Source of the DNA: Nitrospirota bacterium
Lineage (GTDB): Bacteria > Nitrospirota > Thermodesulfovibrionia > SZUA-242
Direction: 5' to 3'
Length of the DNA stretch: 42,405 nt
Assembly: GCA_027021335.1 (NCBI GenBank)
Contig: JALUUO010000059.1
Span: forward strand, 1 to 42,405
Shown here: positions 27,511 through 36,594 of the stretch, piece by piece
Position numbering within the stretch: the stretch's first letter is position 1
How the letters are laid out: every line of letters begins with the position of its first letter
The notes under the pieces: generated by a model
The model's database searches: none
What the model saw: only the letters and a program-made list of their open reading frames with translations
What the model was told of the DNA's origin: nothing
Made by a program: the position numbers and the translations under genes

Positions 27511-28427
27511 TTAAGGTTGCGGTAATAGGCGTAGGTTACCTGGGTCGACACCACGCCCGTATTTACTCGGATCTCCCTGGGTGTGAGCTGCTATATGTGG
27601 TGGACACCACATCCGGCTATGCCGAAGAGATAGCGTCTGCCCTGGGCTGCCGGGCAGAGACCGACTTCCGCCGTGTCATTGGGAAAGTGGATGCCGCAAG
27701 TATAGTGGTCCCTACTGTGGATCATTTTCCGGTTGCTATAGAGTTTTTGCGGGCCGGTGCTGATTTATTGATAGAAAAACCTATCACGACTAATATAATT
27801 GAAGGCGCCGGTCTTATACGCGAAGCCCAGAAAAGTGGTGCCGTGCTTCAGGTAGGGCATATCGAAAGATTTAATCCAGGCGTAGCGGAAATGATAGGAC
27901 GCTTTAACGTTCCCACCCTTATAGAGACACAAAGACGCGCACCGTATAGGGAAAGAGGGACTGATGTTGATGTCACTCTTGACCTTATGATTCACGATAT
28001 AGACATAATCCTCACGATTGCTAACTCGAGGGTGAGTAATGTCAGGGCTGCCGGCGAAAGCGTGATCAGCGATAACCTGGATGTGGCCAGCGCCTGGATA
28101 GAATTCGAAGATGGATGTGTGGCCCAGGCTACAGCCAGCAGGCTTTCCTCGGACCAGATGCGCCGTGTGCGTATATTTGAACGGGACCGCGTAATCTCGA
28201 TGGATTTTCAGTCGCAGAATGTTTTTGTTAAAACCAAGTCTGAAAGTGGTATTCAGACCGAACATATACAACCGAAACCTGTAGAGCCTTTGCGCGCGGA
28301 ACTCGAATCGTTTCTGGAATGTGTTAATACGCGCAGGCAGCCGGTTGTTACAGGAGAACATGCTCTCGAGGCGCTTAAAGTAGCGTTAAAGGTTTCTAAT
28401 TTGGTAAAAGGGGCGAATAACAGATGA
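27507..28427 (+). CDS. gnnA: Gfo/Idh/MocA oxidoreductase, likely UDP-GlcNAc 3-dehydrogenase GnnA
   Basis: Predicted to oxidise the 3-hydroxyl of UDP-GlcNAc to a ketone for later transamination. 306 residues: Rossmann start KVAVIGVGYLGRHHARIY, LYVVDTT, the family's catalytic EKPITTN (Lys within), QVGHIERFNPG, and a C-terminal alpha/beta domain with LMIHDIDIILTIA. The assignment to GnnA rests on context: it overlaps lpxI (ATGA) and gnnB (ATGA) inside the lpx run, the arrangement known between lpxA and lpxB in Acidithiobacillus ferrooxidans. The generic Gfo/Idh/MocA fold alone would not specify the substrate. Confidence 0.8.
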   Translation: MIKVAVIGVGYLGRHHARIYSDLPGCELLYVVDTTSGYAEEIASALGCRAETDFRRVIGKVDAASIVVPTVDHFPVAIEFLRAGADLLIEKPITTNIIEGAGLIREAQKSGAVLQVGHIERFNPGVAEMIGRFNVPTLIETQRRAPYRERGTDVDVTLDLMIHDIDIILTIANSRVSNVRAAGESVISDNLDVASAWIEFEDGCVAQATASRLSSDQMRRVRIFERDRVISMDFQSQNVFVKTKSESGIQTEHIQPKPVEPLRAELESFLECVNTRRQPVVTGEHALEALKVALKVSNLVKGANNR

Positions 28428-29527
28428 TTCCCATGGTCGACCTGAAGGCCCAGCACCAGGCCATAAAAGAAAAGATAGATGATCGTATTAAGGATATTTT
28501 CGAAAGCGGGGCATTTATCCTAGGGCCTAATGTCATGGAACTGGAGCGTAAAGTTGCGGCTTACCATGAAGTACCCTATGCCATCGGACTTGCATCCGGC
28601 ACTGACGCTCTGCACCTTGCTCTAAGAGCAGCCGGTGTTGAAAAAGGCGATGAGGTTATTACCACCCCTTTCACTTTCTTTGCCACGGTAGAGGCGATAC
28701 TTTACTGTGAGGCGAAACCGGTCTTTGCAGATATAGAGCCGGATACATTCAATATGAACATAGCTGCTGTTGAAGCGTTAATAAGTGATAGAACCAAAGC
28801 TATATTGCCGGTTCATATTTTCGGTCATCCGGTTGATATGGATGCACTTATGCCTGTGGCCGACAGTCATAATCTCAAAGTGATCGAAGACTGCGCTCAG
28901 GCTTTTGGCGCTGATATCAGGGGTAAAAAAGTTGGAAGCTTTGGTGTGGCCGGGTGTTATAGCTTTTACCCCAGCAAGAACTTCAGCTGTTATGGTGACG
29001 GAGGAATGGTGGTGACAGACATAAGCGAGATAAACGACCGCATAAGACGCCTTCGAAACCACGGAAGCAGCCGTACCTACCAGCATAACGAGGTCGGCTA
29101 TAACAGCAGGTTGGATGAAATGCAGGCCGCCGTGTTGAATGTGAAGCTGAAGAGAATCGACGGTTATAACGACCAGCGGCGCCTGGTGGCCGAGCGTTAC
29201 AGGGAGAGATTGTCTGACCTGCCTTTGACCCTTCCTGTGGAGCGTAAGGGCTGCCGGCATGTTTACCACCAGTTTACTATGCGCTCCGGCATAAGGGATG
29301 AGCTTTCAGCGTATCTGCATAGCGAGGGGATATCGAATGTAATTTACTACCCAGCCCCGATTCACCTGCAAAAAGCGCTTAACAGTTTCAACTGGAGTGA
29401 GGGAGATTTCCCAGAGGCCGAAAAAGCCTCACGCGAGGTGATGTCGATTCCTATGTATCCTGAGCTCCCGGAGTTCGACCTGGACTTTATATGTGATAAG
29501 ATCAGGAGTTTTTTCTATAAGCACTAA
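28424..29527 (+). CDS. gnnB: DegT/DnrJ/EryC1 aminotransferase, likely UDP-3-keto-GlcNAc transaminase GnnB
   Basis: PLP enzyme predicted to aminate the 3-keto sugar made by GnnA, giving UDP-GlcNAc3N. 367 residues with DegT-family signatures: MVDLKAQHQAIKEKI, LGPNVMELE, GLASGTDALHLALRA, TTPFTFFATVEAI, VIEDCAQAFGA, and the PLP-lysine motif FYPSKNFSCYGDGGMV. YNSRLDEMQAAVL and the C-terminal IYYPAPIHLQKAL follow. The start overlaps the gnnA stop. Together the pair implies lipid A with a 2,3-diamino-2,3-dideoxyglucose unit. The function is inferred from context as for gnnA; the family also makes other amino sugars. Confidence 0.82.
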   Translation: MIPMVDLKAQHQAIKEKIDDRIKDIFESGAFILGPNVMELERKVAAYHEVPYAIGLASGTDALHLALRAAGVEKGDEVITTPFTFFATVEAILYCEAKPVFADIEPDTFNMNIAAVEALISDRTKAILPVHIFGHPVDMDALMPVADSHNLKVIEDCAQAFGADIRGKKVGSFGVAGCYSFYPSKNFSCYGDGGMVVTDISEINDRIRRLRNHGSSRTYQHNEVGYNSRLDEMQAAVLNVKLKRIDGYNDQRRLVAERYRERLSDLPLTLPVERKGCRHVYHQFTMRSGIRDELSAYLHSEGISNVIYYPAPIHLQKALNSFNWSEGDFPEAEKASREVMSIPMYPELPEFDLDFICDKIRSFFYKH

Positions 29528-29550
29528 GCAGTCAGGAGTCATAAGTCAGA

Positions 29551-30765
29551 GTGAAAAACGGTAATAGTCAAACATCTTCACCATTCACCATTCACCAATC
29601 ATCACTTTCTTCTTCACGCAGCATAATGATTGTATCAGGCGAAGCCTCGGGTGACATGCATGGCGCTGCGCTTGCCTTGGAACTGAAAAAAAGGCGTCCT
29701 AACATCCATATCTTCGGTATGGGCGGAGAATATATGAGAGCTGCTGGTGTGGAGATTTTAACCCCTCTAAATCCGGTGGTCGGAATTATCGAGGTAATCG
29801 GTCATATTTCCGGAATTTTGCGCTCTTTTAAGACGCTTAAACAGGCTATTGACAAAAGACGGCCGGACCTTGTGGTACTTATAGATTATCCGGATTTCAA
29901 CCTGAGGATTGCAGCGCATGCAAAAACACTCGGCATAAAGGTGATGTACTACATAAGCCCCCAGGTGTGGGCCTGGCGTAAGGGAAGGGTGAAAAAGATA
30001 GCATCGCTCATAGACGCGATGGCGGTTATTCTTCCTTTCGAACAGAAAATCTATGAGCAGGAAGGAGTAAATTGCCTCTATGTGGGACACCCGCTTATCG
30101 AAGAGCTTGCAGTGTTTGCTTCTAAAAACGCATCTAAAAACCCAGAATGCATCAGACTGGCTGAAACCAAAAATCTAAAGAAGGACAGCCCGTTTCTTGC
30201 GCTTCTGCCTGGAAGCAGGCGTGGCGAGATAGGGCGTCATATCGATTTGCTGGTTAATACGGTTAATCTTATAAAAAAAGAATGCCCTGATATACAAGTA
30301 GTGGTCCCTGTTGCTGCAACCTTGCCTGGTGAAAGCCGATTAAAACTTGAACTTCTGAAAAATGCCGGAGCAACTCTTGTAGAGGGACATGCCCGTGAGG
30401 TCCTAAGCATGGCTGATGTGGCTCTTGTAGCTTCCGGTACCGCGTCTTTAGAATCTGCACTGCTTGGAACTCCGACCGTGGTGTTCTACAGGCTTAACAC
30501 GCTTACCTTTTTGATGGTCAGGGTTATGGTTAAAATACGTTACGCATCACTGGTAAACATTATTCTCGGGCGCGAGGTAATACCAGAGTTCATACAGGCT
30601 CAGGCTACGCCTGATAATCTTAAAAAGGCTGTTCTGTCTTTAATACATGATGAAAACAGTAGAAACAAGATGCTTGCGGCATTCGAAGCCGTAAGAAGAG
30701 AGTTGAAAAATTACAGCGCCTCTGTCAATGCCGCCGACCTTGTAGAAGAGCTTGCGGGATGGTAG
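29551..30765 (+). CDS. lpxB: Lipid-A-disaccharide synthase
   Basis: Glycosyltransferase (GT19) joining UDP-diacyl sugar and lipid X into the disaccharide. Clear motifs: IMIVSGEASGDMHGAALA, FGMGGEYMRAAGVEIL, DYPDFNLRIA, YYISPQVWAWRKGRVKKI, VGHPLIEEL, ALLPGSRRGEIGRHI and ASGTASLESALLGTPTVVFY. The frame begins with a GTG at 29551, but the first 24 residues are low-complexity, encoded by a CACCATT-type repeat; family similarity begins at the ATG at 29626. Neither has a good ribosome site, so the true start could be either. The stop overlaps the msbA start by seven bases. Confidence 0.93.
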   Translation: MKNGNSQTSSPFTIHQSSLSSSRSIMIVSGEASGDMHGAALALELKKRRPNIHIFGMGGEYMRAAGVEILTPLNPVVGIIEVIGHISGILRSFKTLKQAIDKRRPDLVVLIDYPDFNLRIAAHAKTLGIKVMYYISPQVWAWRKGRVKKIASLIDAMAVILPFEQKIYEQEGVNCLYVGHPLIEELAVFASKNASKNPECIRLAETKNLKKDSPFLALLPGSRRGEIGRHIDLLVNTVNLIKKECPDIQVVVPVAATLPGESRLKLELLKNAGATLVEGHAREVLSMADVALVASGTASLESALLGTPTVVFYRLNTLTFLMVRVMVKIRYASLVNIILGREVIPEFIQAQATPDNLKKAVLSLIHDENSRNKMLAAFEAVRRELKNYSASVNAADLVEELAGW

Positions 30766-32468
30766 GTTTACTAAAGCTCGTACAGCCATACTGGACCAGG
30801 ATTGTCGGTATCATCCTCAGCAGCCTGATTGTTTCCAGCACAACCGCTGCCATGGCCTGGGCGATTAAGTATTACATAGATGATGTGCTTATAAAAACGG
30901 ATCCTTTCTTCAGCGCCGCACTTCCGCTTTTATTTATCTTGCTTTTTTTCCTTAAGGGGCTTTTCTCCTTTACCCAAAAATATCTCGCTCTTGCTACGGG
31001 GGCAAAGATTATAATGGGTTTAAGGCAGCGTGTATACGGGCATCTTATGACCATGCCGCTTGGTTTTTTTCACAGAAATCCATCCGGATCGCTTATATCA
31101 CGTATTTTAAATGATACAAATCTAATAAAGGCCAACCTGGTGCAAGGTTCAAAAGGGTTATTTGTTGAGGGTTTTACAGTGATAGCCTTGCTGGGTGTCG
31201 CATTTTGGCGAAGGTGGGACTTGACCCTTCTGACCATTGTGGTGCTGCCTGCAGCATTTTATGCCGTAAGCAGGATTTCAGCAAAGGTTAAGGCTGTCTC
31301 CCATCGCGGCCAGAAGCGTATAGCCAACCTCACGGATGTTCTGACCGAAACATTCGGTGCAATTAAGATAATAAAGGCATTCCTGCTTGAGGCATTTCAG
31401 CGTGATGCCTTTGAGCACGAGAACCGTAATTATTACAGGCTTGAACTTAAAAACGTCAGGCTGATAGAACTCGCGGCTCTTCTTATGGATGTTGTAGCCG
31501 GTATAGGTGTTGGTTTTGTTATATGGTACGGAGGACACCTTGCCCGTATCGGAGAGATGACTCCGGGAGATTTTACTTCTTATATTGCTGCTGTTATGCT
31601 GGTTTTTACTCCGATGAAACGTCTTGCCATGGTGAACACGAAACTTTACCAGGCCGTGGCTGCATACGAGCGCATAACAGAACTTCTTAAAAAGCCGCAG
31701 GAAAAGAGCGGAGATCTGGACTTGCCGGTTATTAGAGGGGAACTTGTTTTTGAGAATGTTCACCTCAAGTACGATGGCAGTGATGTTGAGGCTGTGGCCG
31801 GAGTGGATCTGTCGGTTTCTGCTGGTGAGGTTATAGCTATTGTAGGCAGAAGCGGTGCGGGCAAGACATCTCTGGTGGATCTAATTCCGGGATTCTTCCG
31901 GCCGACAAAGGGGCGTATTCTGATCGATGGCAATGATGTAGGAAAAGCAAAAATCGAGATGCTTAGAAGACAGATAGGTATAGTCAGCCAGGAAGTCGTT
32001 CTGTTTGACGACACTATAAGAAACAATATAGCCTTTGGAGCCGGCAAAGCCGATAGTTCTTTTGAAAAAATACGGGAGGCTGCAAGGGCGGCCTATGCAG
32101 ACAAATTTATTATGGAGCTTCCGAATGGATACGACACAAAAATAGGCGAGCGGGGCGTGATGCTCTCCGGAGGACAGAGGCAGAGAATATCAATAGCAAG
32201 GGCAGTGCTTAAAAATCCGGCTATTTTGATACTTGACGAGGCTACCTCGGCTCTTGATACGGAATCTGAAACAGCTGTTCAGAGGGCGCTTGAAAACCTT
32301 ATGCAGAACCGCACCACTTTTGTTATAGCACATAGGCTCTCCACGGTCAGAAGGGCTGACCGTATTGTGGTTATGGAGAAAGGCAAAATTGTTGAAATGG
32401 GCACTCATGAGGAGCTTATAAGTCGTAATGGTGTTTATGCAGATCTTAATCAGATGCAGTTAAGTTAA
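30759..32468 (+). CDS. msbA: Lipid A export ABC transporter MsbA
   Basis: Homodimeric flippase moving core-lipid A across the inner membrane. 569 residues: a six-helix exporter domain (about 10-310) and an ATPase domain with Walker A IVGRSGAGKTSLVDLIPGF, signature LSGGQRQRISIARAVL, Walker B ILILDEATSALDTESE and switch His in IAHRLSTVRRAD. It overlaps lpxB, so its product is made with the lipid A enzymes. It could in principle transport another lipid, but the context makes MsbA the best call. It is the last gene of the run. Confidence 0.9.
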   Translation: MVGLLKLVQPYWTRIVGIILSSLIVSSTTAAMAWAIKYYIDDVLIKTDPFFSAALPLLFILLFFLKGLFSFTQKYLALATGAKIIMGLRQRVYGHLMTMPLGFFHRNPSGSLISRILNDTNLIKANLVQGSKGLFVEGFTVIALLGVAFWRRWDLTLLTIVVLPAAFYAVSRISAKVKAVSHRGQKRIANLTDVLTETFGAIKIIKAFLLEAFQRDAFEHENRNYYRLELKNVRLIELAALLMDVVAGIGVGFVIWYGGHLARIGEMTPGDFTSYIAAVMLVFTPMKRLAMVNTKLYQAVAAYERITELLKKPQEKSGDLDLPVIRGELVFENVHLKYDGSDVEAVAGVDLSVSAGEVIAIVGRSGAGKTSLVDLIPGFFRPTKGRILIDGNDVGKAKIEMLRRQIGIVSQEVVLFDDTIRNNIAFGAGKADSSFEKIREAARAAYADKFIMELPNGYDTKIGERGVMLSGGQRQRISIARAVLKNPAILILDEATSALDTESETAVQRALENLMQNRTTFVIAHRLSTVRRADRIVVMEKGKIVEMGTHEELISRNGVYADLNQMQLS

Positions 32469-32494
32469 AAGTGAGCTCAAACTGGGGTGTTTGG

Positions 32495-32820
32495 TAGCGG
32501 TAGGAAAGCCGGTCACCCGGCTTCCCCGCGTAGATCCCAGCGTGCGAAATTATCGCACTTGGCTCTCCTACCTCGAATCATACATCTAACCGCTCCAGAG
32601 GGTACGGATAATAGAATCGAACCTTGGGAAACCACGTGTCCACAAGTCGTCGCATCCTAGCCCCGGTCAGTTTGTGCTTCTGGCTACGGCTTTTCAACGT
32701 CTTCCACCACATTCAAATGCACGTATCACACCAGGGTAGCCAGGTAATTGTCCATGTCACATAGTATCGCCTTGTAACGCCCTTGAAACAGATGACCCAC
32801 CTTGTATTAAGTCTGACCCC
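32495..32820 (-). mobile_element. Group II intron 3' remnant (maturase tail, domains V-VI)
   Basis: On the minus strand, 32709-32578 encodes a typical C-terminus of a group II intron reverse transcriptase: WWKTLKSRSQKHKLTGARMR, RLVDTWFPKVRFYYPYPLER, LDV, stop. Upstream sequence (VICFKGVTRRYY) is consistent but broken by a stop and frame changes. It is followed by a domain V-like and a domain VI-like hairpin. The 5' part and most of the reverse transcriptase are gone, so it is inactive. Confidence 0.7.
32533..32565 (-). ncRNA. Group II intron domain V-like hairpin
   Basis: On the minus strand: GAGCC, AA, GTGCGA, loop TAAT, TCGCAC, GCTG, GGATC. This 33-base layout matches the catalytic domain V of group II introns (GAGCC...GGTTC), with an apical stem of six pairs and one mismatch in the basal stem. 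A GC-rich hairpin (32503-32527, GGAAGCCGG/CCGGCTTTCC) follows as a domain VI candidate. Confidence 0.6.
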
Positions 32821-33030
32821 CATGACTTTCTTACTGGGCCGTCCGTTTACTTCATGGTAATGTTGTGTCAGAATATGCAAAGGTAAGTCAGGCAAAATTT
32901 CTTATCTGAAAAGTTTAGCCCATAACCCATCAATTAATTTGCGGCGTTTAGGCTCTAGAAAATCAAGGGTGTCGAACGTGTCAATGGTTTTGTGGTCTTT
33001 TTTTTGTGTGTGCGAGAAACATTGATATCT
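32805..33030 (-). pseudogene. N-terminal fragment of a DDE transposase
   Basis: The minus strand reads TFDTLDFLEPKRRKLIDGLWAKLFR, one stop (TAA), then EILPDLPLHILTQHYHEVNGRPSKK (each quoted piece shortened: LDFLEPKRRKL, WAKLFR, EILPDLPLHIL, HEVNGRPSKKVMG). This resembles the N-terminal region of IS1182-like transposases (FREEILP-x-LP...GRPTKEL). A frame change lies in the poly-A run upstream. It ends near a GGGGTCAGACTTAATAC motif and then intron sequence. The family name is from memory of the pattern; no search was possible. Confidence 0.5.
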
Positions 33031-33171
33031 CCGGTAACTTATTGATTTAATTCCACTATTTCACCATAATCAAACCTGTAAATGCAAGCACAAATTGTAT
33101 GTTTTTAAATAAAATCAAATGGTTGCGAGATTAAGACTTTTTACGAGTTCATCCACTTTTCATATCAACTT
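33031..33171. promoter_or_regulatory. Leader of the BTAD regulator
   Basis: About 140 A/T-rich bases between the transposase fragment and the regulator. Three ACTTTT elements occur at 33136, 33155 and 33168, without a regular period. I see no consensus promoter and no ribosome site. Confidence 0.25.
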
Positions 33172-36100
33172 TTGAACGTTACCAATTTATTATCATTAAA
33201 CGTGGATAACAAAATTTCAATAAATGGCCGGCTGGCCAAGGTTTCACCACCCGATTTAACAAACTGTCTGATGCGTGAACGTATGTTCGATGCACTGGAT
33301 ACAGCATCCAGGAAAGCAATGGTCTGGGTGAACGGGCCGCCCGGTGCAGGGAAAAGCTGGGCAGTAGCCGGTTATTTGCAGACGCGGGATTTGAAACCTC
33401 TCTGGTACCGGCTGGATAAACGGGATAGTGATCCCGTATTTTTTTTCCAAACCCTTGGACGTGCTATCGAAGAGATTACCAGCCATAGGGGACAATCCTT
33501 TCCCTGCCTGCTCCCGGAAACAGGCGATGACATTGATACATTTGCACACAATTTTTTCGAGCAGGATTACCGGGCGCTGACTCACCCCTTTGTGCCGGTC
33601 TTTGATAACTACCACTCGTTGCCACCTGAAAGTCCCCTGTCCCGGTTACTGGAAATCGCCGCTTCTTCCCTGCCTGAGAATCGCAATCTTTTTATTATCA
33701 GCCGTGAAAATATCCCTGACTATTTCTCCCACTTGCAGGTAAAACAGTCCATCGCAAGGATAGATAGTCAAATACTTGAATTTACCGTAGAGGAAACAGG
33801 AGAGCTATTACCGTTACTGGGTTATGAGGGAGTATCAGAGGAAATACTTGCCTCATTATACAAGCAATTCCAGGGCTGGGTTGCCGGAATGGTATTACAG
33901 CTTCAGCAGGGAACAGATGCAGTCATCGAATCGGCACTCTCTGGTGTTGTAGGCGATTATCTGGAGCACGAGCTTTTCAGTCAGATATCGAAACAGAAAC
34001 AGGATGTCCTGATGAAATGTGCCTTGTTAGGAGAGATGCCGGGGGCGATGCTGACAGAATTGACAGGAAGCGAACAGAGTATTGAATTGTTGTCGGATTT
34101 CAGCCGCAGAGGTTTTTTCACCCGGCGCCATTCGCAGCAATACCCGACCTATACATTTTTCCCGATGTTTCGTGAATTTCTGTTGCAAAAACAGCGGGAC
34201 AATTTTTCTTCCGAACAACGCCGTGCCATACAAAAAAGAGCAGCACATCTGTTGACGGATCTGGGGCATTTTGAGCATGCAGCCAAACTGTTTCAGAGTG
34301 CCGGAGCATCTGGAGATATTGAATCCTTAATCATGGAACATGCCCCCGTTCTGCTTGAACAGGGACAGTTCCCCCGACTTCAACAACTGATAAACAGCAT
34401 ACCCGGCGAACAACACTCTCCCTGGATTACTTATTGGTCGGGCACCGCCGCTTTGCCCCTTGATCCTCACGTCGCAAGACATCACTATGAAGCAGCACTG
34501 GAACTATTTCATCAGGCAAAAGACCCTGCCGGCATCTATATGAGCTGGGCCGGTATCGTTGACAGCTTCATATTCTCCTGGGATGACTTCAACCCACTGG
34601 ATCATTGGATAAAGTGGATGGAGGCATTCATGCGGGAGAACCCGGAGTTTCCGTCACCGGAAGTTGAAGCGAGGATTGTCTTCGCCATGTTTTGCAGTTT
34701 GATGTACCGGCAGCCCCAGCATCCTGATATGCCGATCTGGTCACAACGGCTCGGTAGAATGCTGGAACATATACCGGACAAAAACAGGCGTATAGCGATT
34801 GCCACACACTATGTGCTCTACCTTGCGTGGATGGGTGAGTTTGAAGAGGCCAATGTGGTTATCGAGAGGCTAAAACCCTCCGCAAATATTGAGACCGTAC
34901 AACCTGTCAACCTGATCGCCTGGTATCAGACTTATGCGATGCACTCATGGTTAACCGCAAACTTTAATGAAAGCCGAAAATCGGTACAAGCCGGACTGGC
35001 GCTGGCAGAAAAGACCGGCATACATCTCTGGGATTTTATTCTGCGAGTGCAGGATGCCTATCTGGCGTTGGAGTCAACCAATCCGGATCACTGGCAGAGC
35101 TATCTGGAAAAGATACTTGTCATCATGGATGAAAATGGACGCCTCCACCAGTCTCACTACTATTATTTTGCTGCTCTGGAAGCACTGCTGCAGAAGAGTC
35201 ATGAACGTGCCCTGCTGCATATCAGAAAGTCGTCGCAGGCGGCCGTTGAACTGGGCACACCCTATCCCGAAGCGCTTAACTGTATCGCCATGGGAAGGAT
35301 ACTGGTCGAGCTTGCCAAGTATGAAGATGCCGTGAGTTGCCTGACCAGAGCCAATACCCTGGCTGAACAGATCAACAGCGCTTTCCTGACATTCAATCTT
35401 CATCTGGCCCAAGCTGAACTTTCCTATGCGCGTAGTAATGATAAAGCCGGTGTTGCTGCCCTGGCCCAGGCGATGGCCATTGGGGCGCAGAAAAACTACC
35501 TCAATACAGACTGGTGGCGTCCCTATGCCATGTGCGAGTTGTGCATCAGGGCGCTGGAGAACAATATTGAAGTTGACTATGTTCAGAAGCTGGTAATAAA
35601 ACGCAAGATGAATCCTGACAGTCCTCCGCTTCACCTCGACAACTGGCCGTGGCAGGTGAAGATCTACACCCTGGGGCGGTTCAGTATAGTAGTTGATGAC
35701 AAACCGGTGCACCTTAGCGCCAAGAGCCAGAAAAAACCGATGGAACTGCTCAAGGCATTGATCGCCCTGGGCGGCCGTGAAGTCAGTGAAGAACGATTAA
35801 CCGGGGAATTGTGGCCGGATGCCGAAGGAGATATGGCGCACAGCGCCTTCACTACCACCTTATCCAGACTGCGCAAGCTGTTATCCGGCGATGCATTAAT
35901 TGTTAGTGACGGGCGGTTGAGCCTTAACGATCGTCTCTGCCGGTTGGATACCTGGGCTTTCGAGCGGCTGCTCGGCGAACTTGAAAGCCTGCTTTCATCC
36001 GGACATCAAGAAGTCGAAAAAGTGCAACAGAAAATGCAGAAAGTGTTTGATCTCTACAATGGCCCGTTTTTAGCTAAAGAAACCCAGATGAGCTGGATGC

Positions 36101-36441
36101 TGGGTCCACGGGAACGCCTGCGCCTGAAATTGCTGCGCATGATAAAGGGATTCATAGGCTTCTACAGCAAAACAGGACATTGCCGACAGGTCATGGCGCT
36201 TTATGAAAAAGCCATGCAATTGGATGAGCCGGCTGAAGAACATTATCGCGGATTAATGAAATGTCATGCCGGACAGGGTGACCGGGCCAAGGCACTGGCC
36301 GTGTACCGCAACTGCCGTAATCTGCTCCATGCCACCTTTGGCCTGGAACCGTCTGAAAAGACCGCTCAACTGTATCAGGCAATAAAGACCGATGATCAAG
36401 CGTGTCTGAAACGTATATGTGATGTCTGCCAACATAGTTAG
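33172..36441 (+). CDS. ATPase-TPR-BTAD transcriptional regulator (SARP/MalT-like)
   Basis: A 1089-residue STAND-type regulator. Layout: short N-terminal segment in the style of MalT-like proteins (VSPPDLTNCLMRERMFDALD), a P-loop (GPPGAGKS, 55-62), an ATPase/winged region to about 370, a long helical repeat part (about 370-810), then a winged-helix DNA-binding domain (about 827-920: IYTLGRFSIVVDDKPV, LWPDAEGDMAHSAFTTTLSRLRK) and a BTAD domain (about 930-1080: AMQLDEPAEEHYRGLMKCHA). In SARP regulators the winged helix binds 11-bp-spaced direct repeats; such repeats occur just downstream at 36509. The start is uncertain: TTG at 33172 or GTG at 33202, neither with a ribosome site. Its C-terminus is duplicated in the remnant at 19332-19538. 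The inducing signal is unknown. Confidence 0.88.
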   Translation: MNVTNLLSLNVDNKISINGRLAKVSPPDLTNCLMRERMFDALDTASRKAMVWVNGPPGAGKSWAVAGYLQTRDLKPLWYRLDKRDSDPVFFFQTLGRAIEEITSHRGQSFPCLLPETGDDIDTFAHNFFEQDYRALTHPFVPVFDNYHSLPPESPLSRLLEIAASSLPENRNLFIISRENIPDYFSHLQVKQSIARIDSQILEFTVEETGELLPLLGYEGVSEEILASLYKQFQGWVAGMVLQLQQGTDAVIESALSGVVGDYLEHELFSQISKQKQDVLMKCALLGEMPGAMLTELTGSEQSIELLSDFSRRGFFTRRHSQQYPTYTFFPMFREFLLQKQRDNFSSEQRRAIQKRAAHLLTDLGHFEHAAKLFQSAGASGDIESLIMEHAPVLLEQGQFPRLQQLINSIPGEQHSPWITYWSGTAALPLDPHVARHHYEAALELFHQAKDPAGIYMSWAGIVDSFIFSWDDFNPLDHWIKWMEAFMRENPEFPSPEVEARIVFAMFCSLMYRQPQHPDMPIWSQRLGRMLEHIPDKNRRIAIATHYVLYLAWMGEFEEANVVIERLKPSANIETVQPVNLIAWYQTYAMHSWLTANFNESRKSVQAGLALAEKTGIHLWDFILRVQDAYLALESTNPDHWQSYLEKILVIMDENGRLHQSHYYYFAALEALLQKSHERALLHIRKSSQAAVELGTPYPEALNCIAMGRILVELAKYEDAVSCLTRANTLAEQINSAFLTFNLHLAQAELSYARSNDKAGVAALAQAMAIGAQKNYLNTDWWRPYAMCELCIRALENNIEVDYVQKLVIKRKMNPDSPPLHLDNWPWQVKIYTLGRFSIVVDDKPVHLSAKSQKKPMELLKALIALGGREVSEERLTGELWPDAEGDMAHSAFTTTLSRLRKLLSGDALIVSDGRLSLNDRLCRLDTWAFERLLGELESLLSSGHQEVEKVQQKMQKVFDLYNGPFLAKETQMSWMLGPRERLRLKLLRMIKGFIGFYSKTGHCRQVMALYEKAMQLDEPAEEHYRGLMKCHAGQGDRAKALAVYRNCRNLLHATFGLEPSEKTAQLYQAIKTDDQACLKRICDVCQHS

Positions 36442-36508
36442 GTCTGTCTGAACGAATTTTCTCTCATTTTCCTTTCATTGCTGTTCTCCTAAAAATAATT
36501 TTTCCATT

Positions 36509-36526
36509 TGTGACTGATCTGTGACC
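36509..36526 (+). promoter_or_regulatory. Candidate SARP-type operator
   Basis: Two direct heptamers, TGTGACT (36509-36515) and TGTGACC (36520-36526), are separated by 4 bases, an 11-bp period. A TACACT follows 10 bases later as a possible -10. SARP proteins are known to bind heptameric direct repeats at 11-bp spacing close to the -10 element. The site is 68 bases after the BTAD gene and upstream of the 71-residue gene. Confidence 0.5.
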
Positions 36527-36594
36527 TGCCGGCTGGTACACTCTTAATAACAAAGCAGTCATTCCGTTGATGCCACAGTGGAGGCCTGAAACAG

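Noticed and set aside
32803-32822. GGGGTCAGACTTAATAC on the minus strand as a REP/RAYT element
   Set aside because: It resembles motifs seen near REP-associated transposases, but only one copy is here and there is no hairpin or Y1 transposase, so I do not call it.
36509-36526. CRP-type site because of TGTGA
   Set aside because: The halves are direct repeats, not the inverted TGTGA-N6-TCACA arrangement of CRP.
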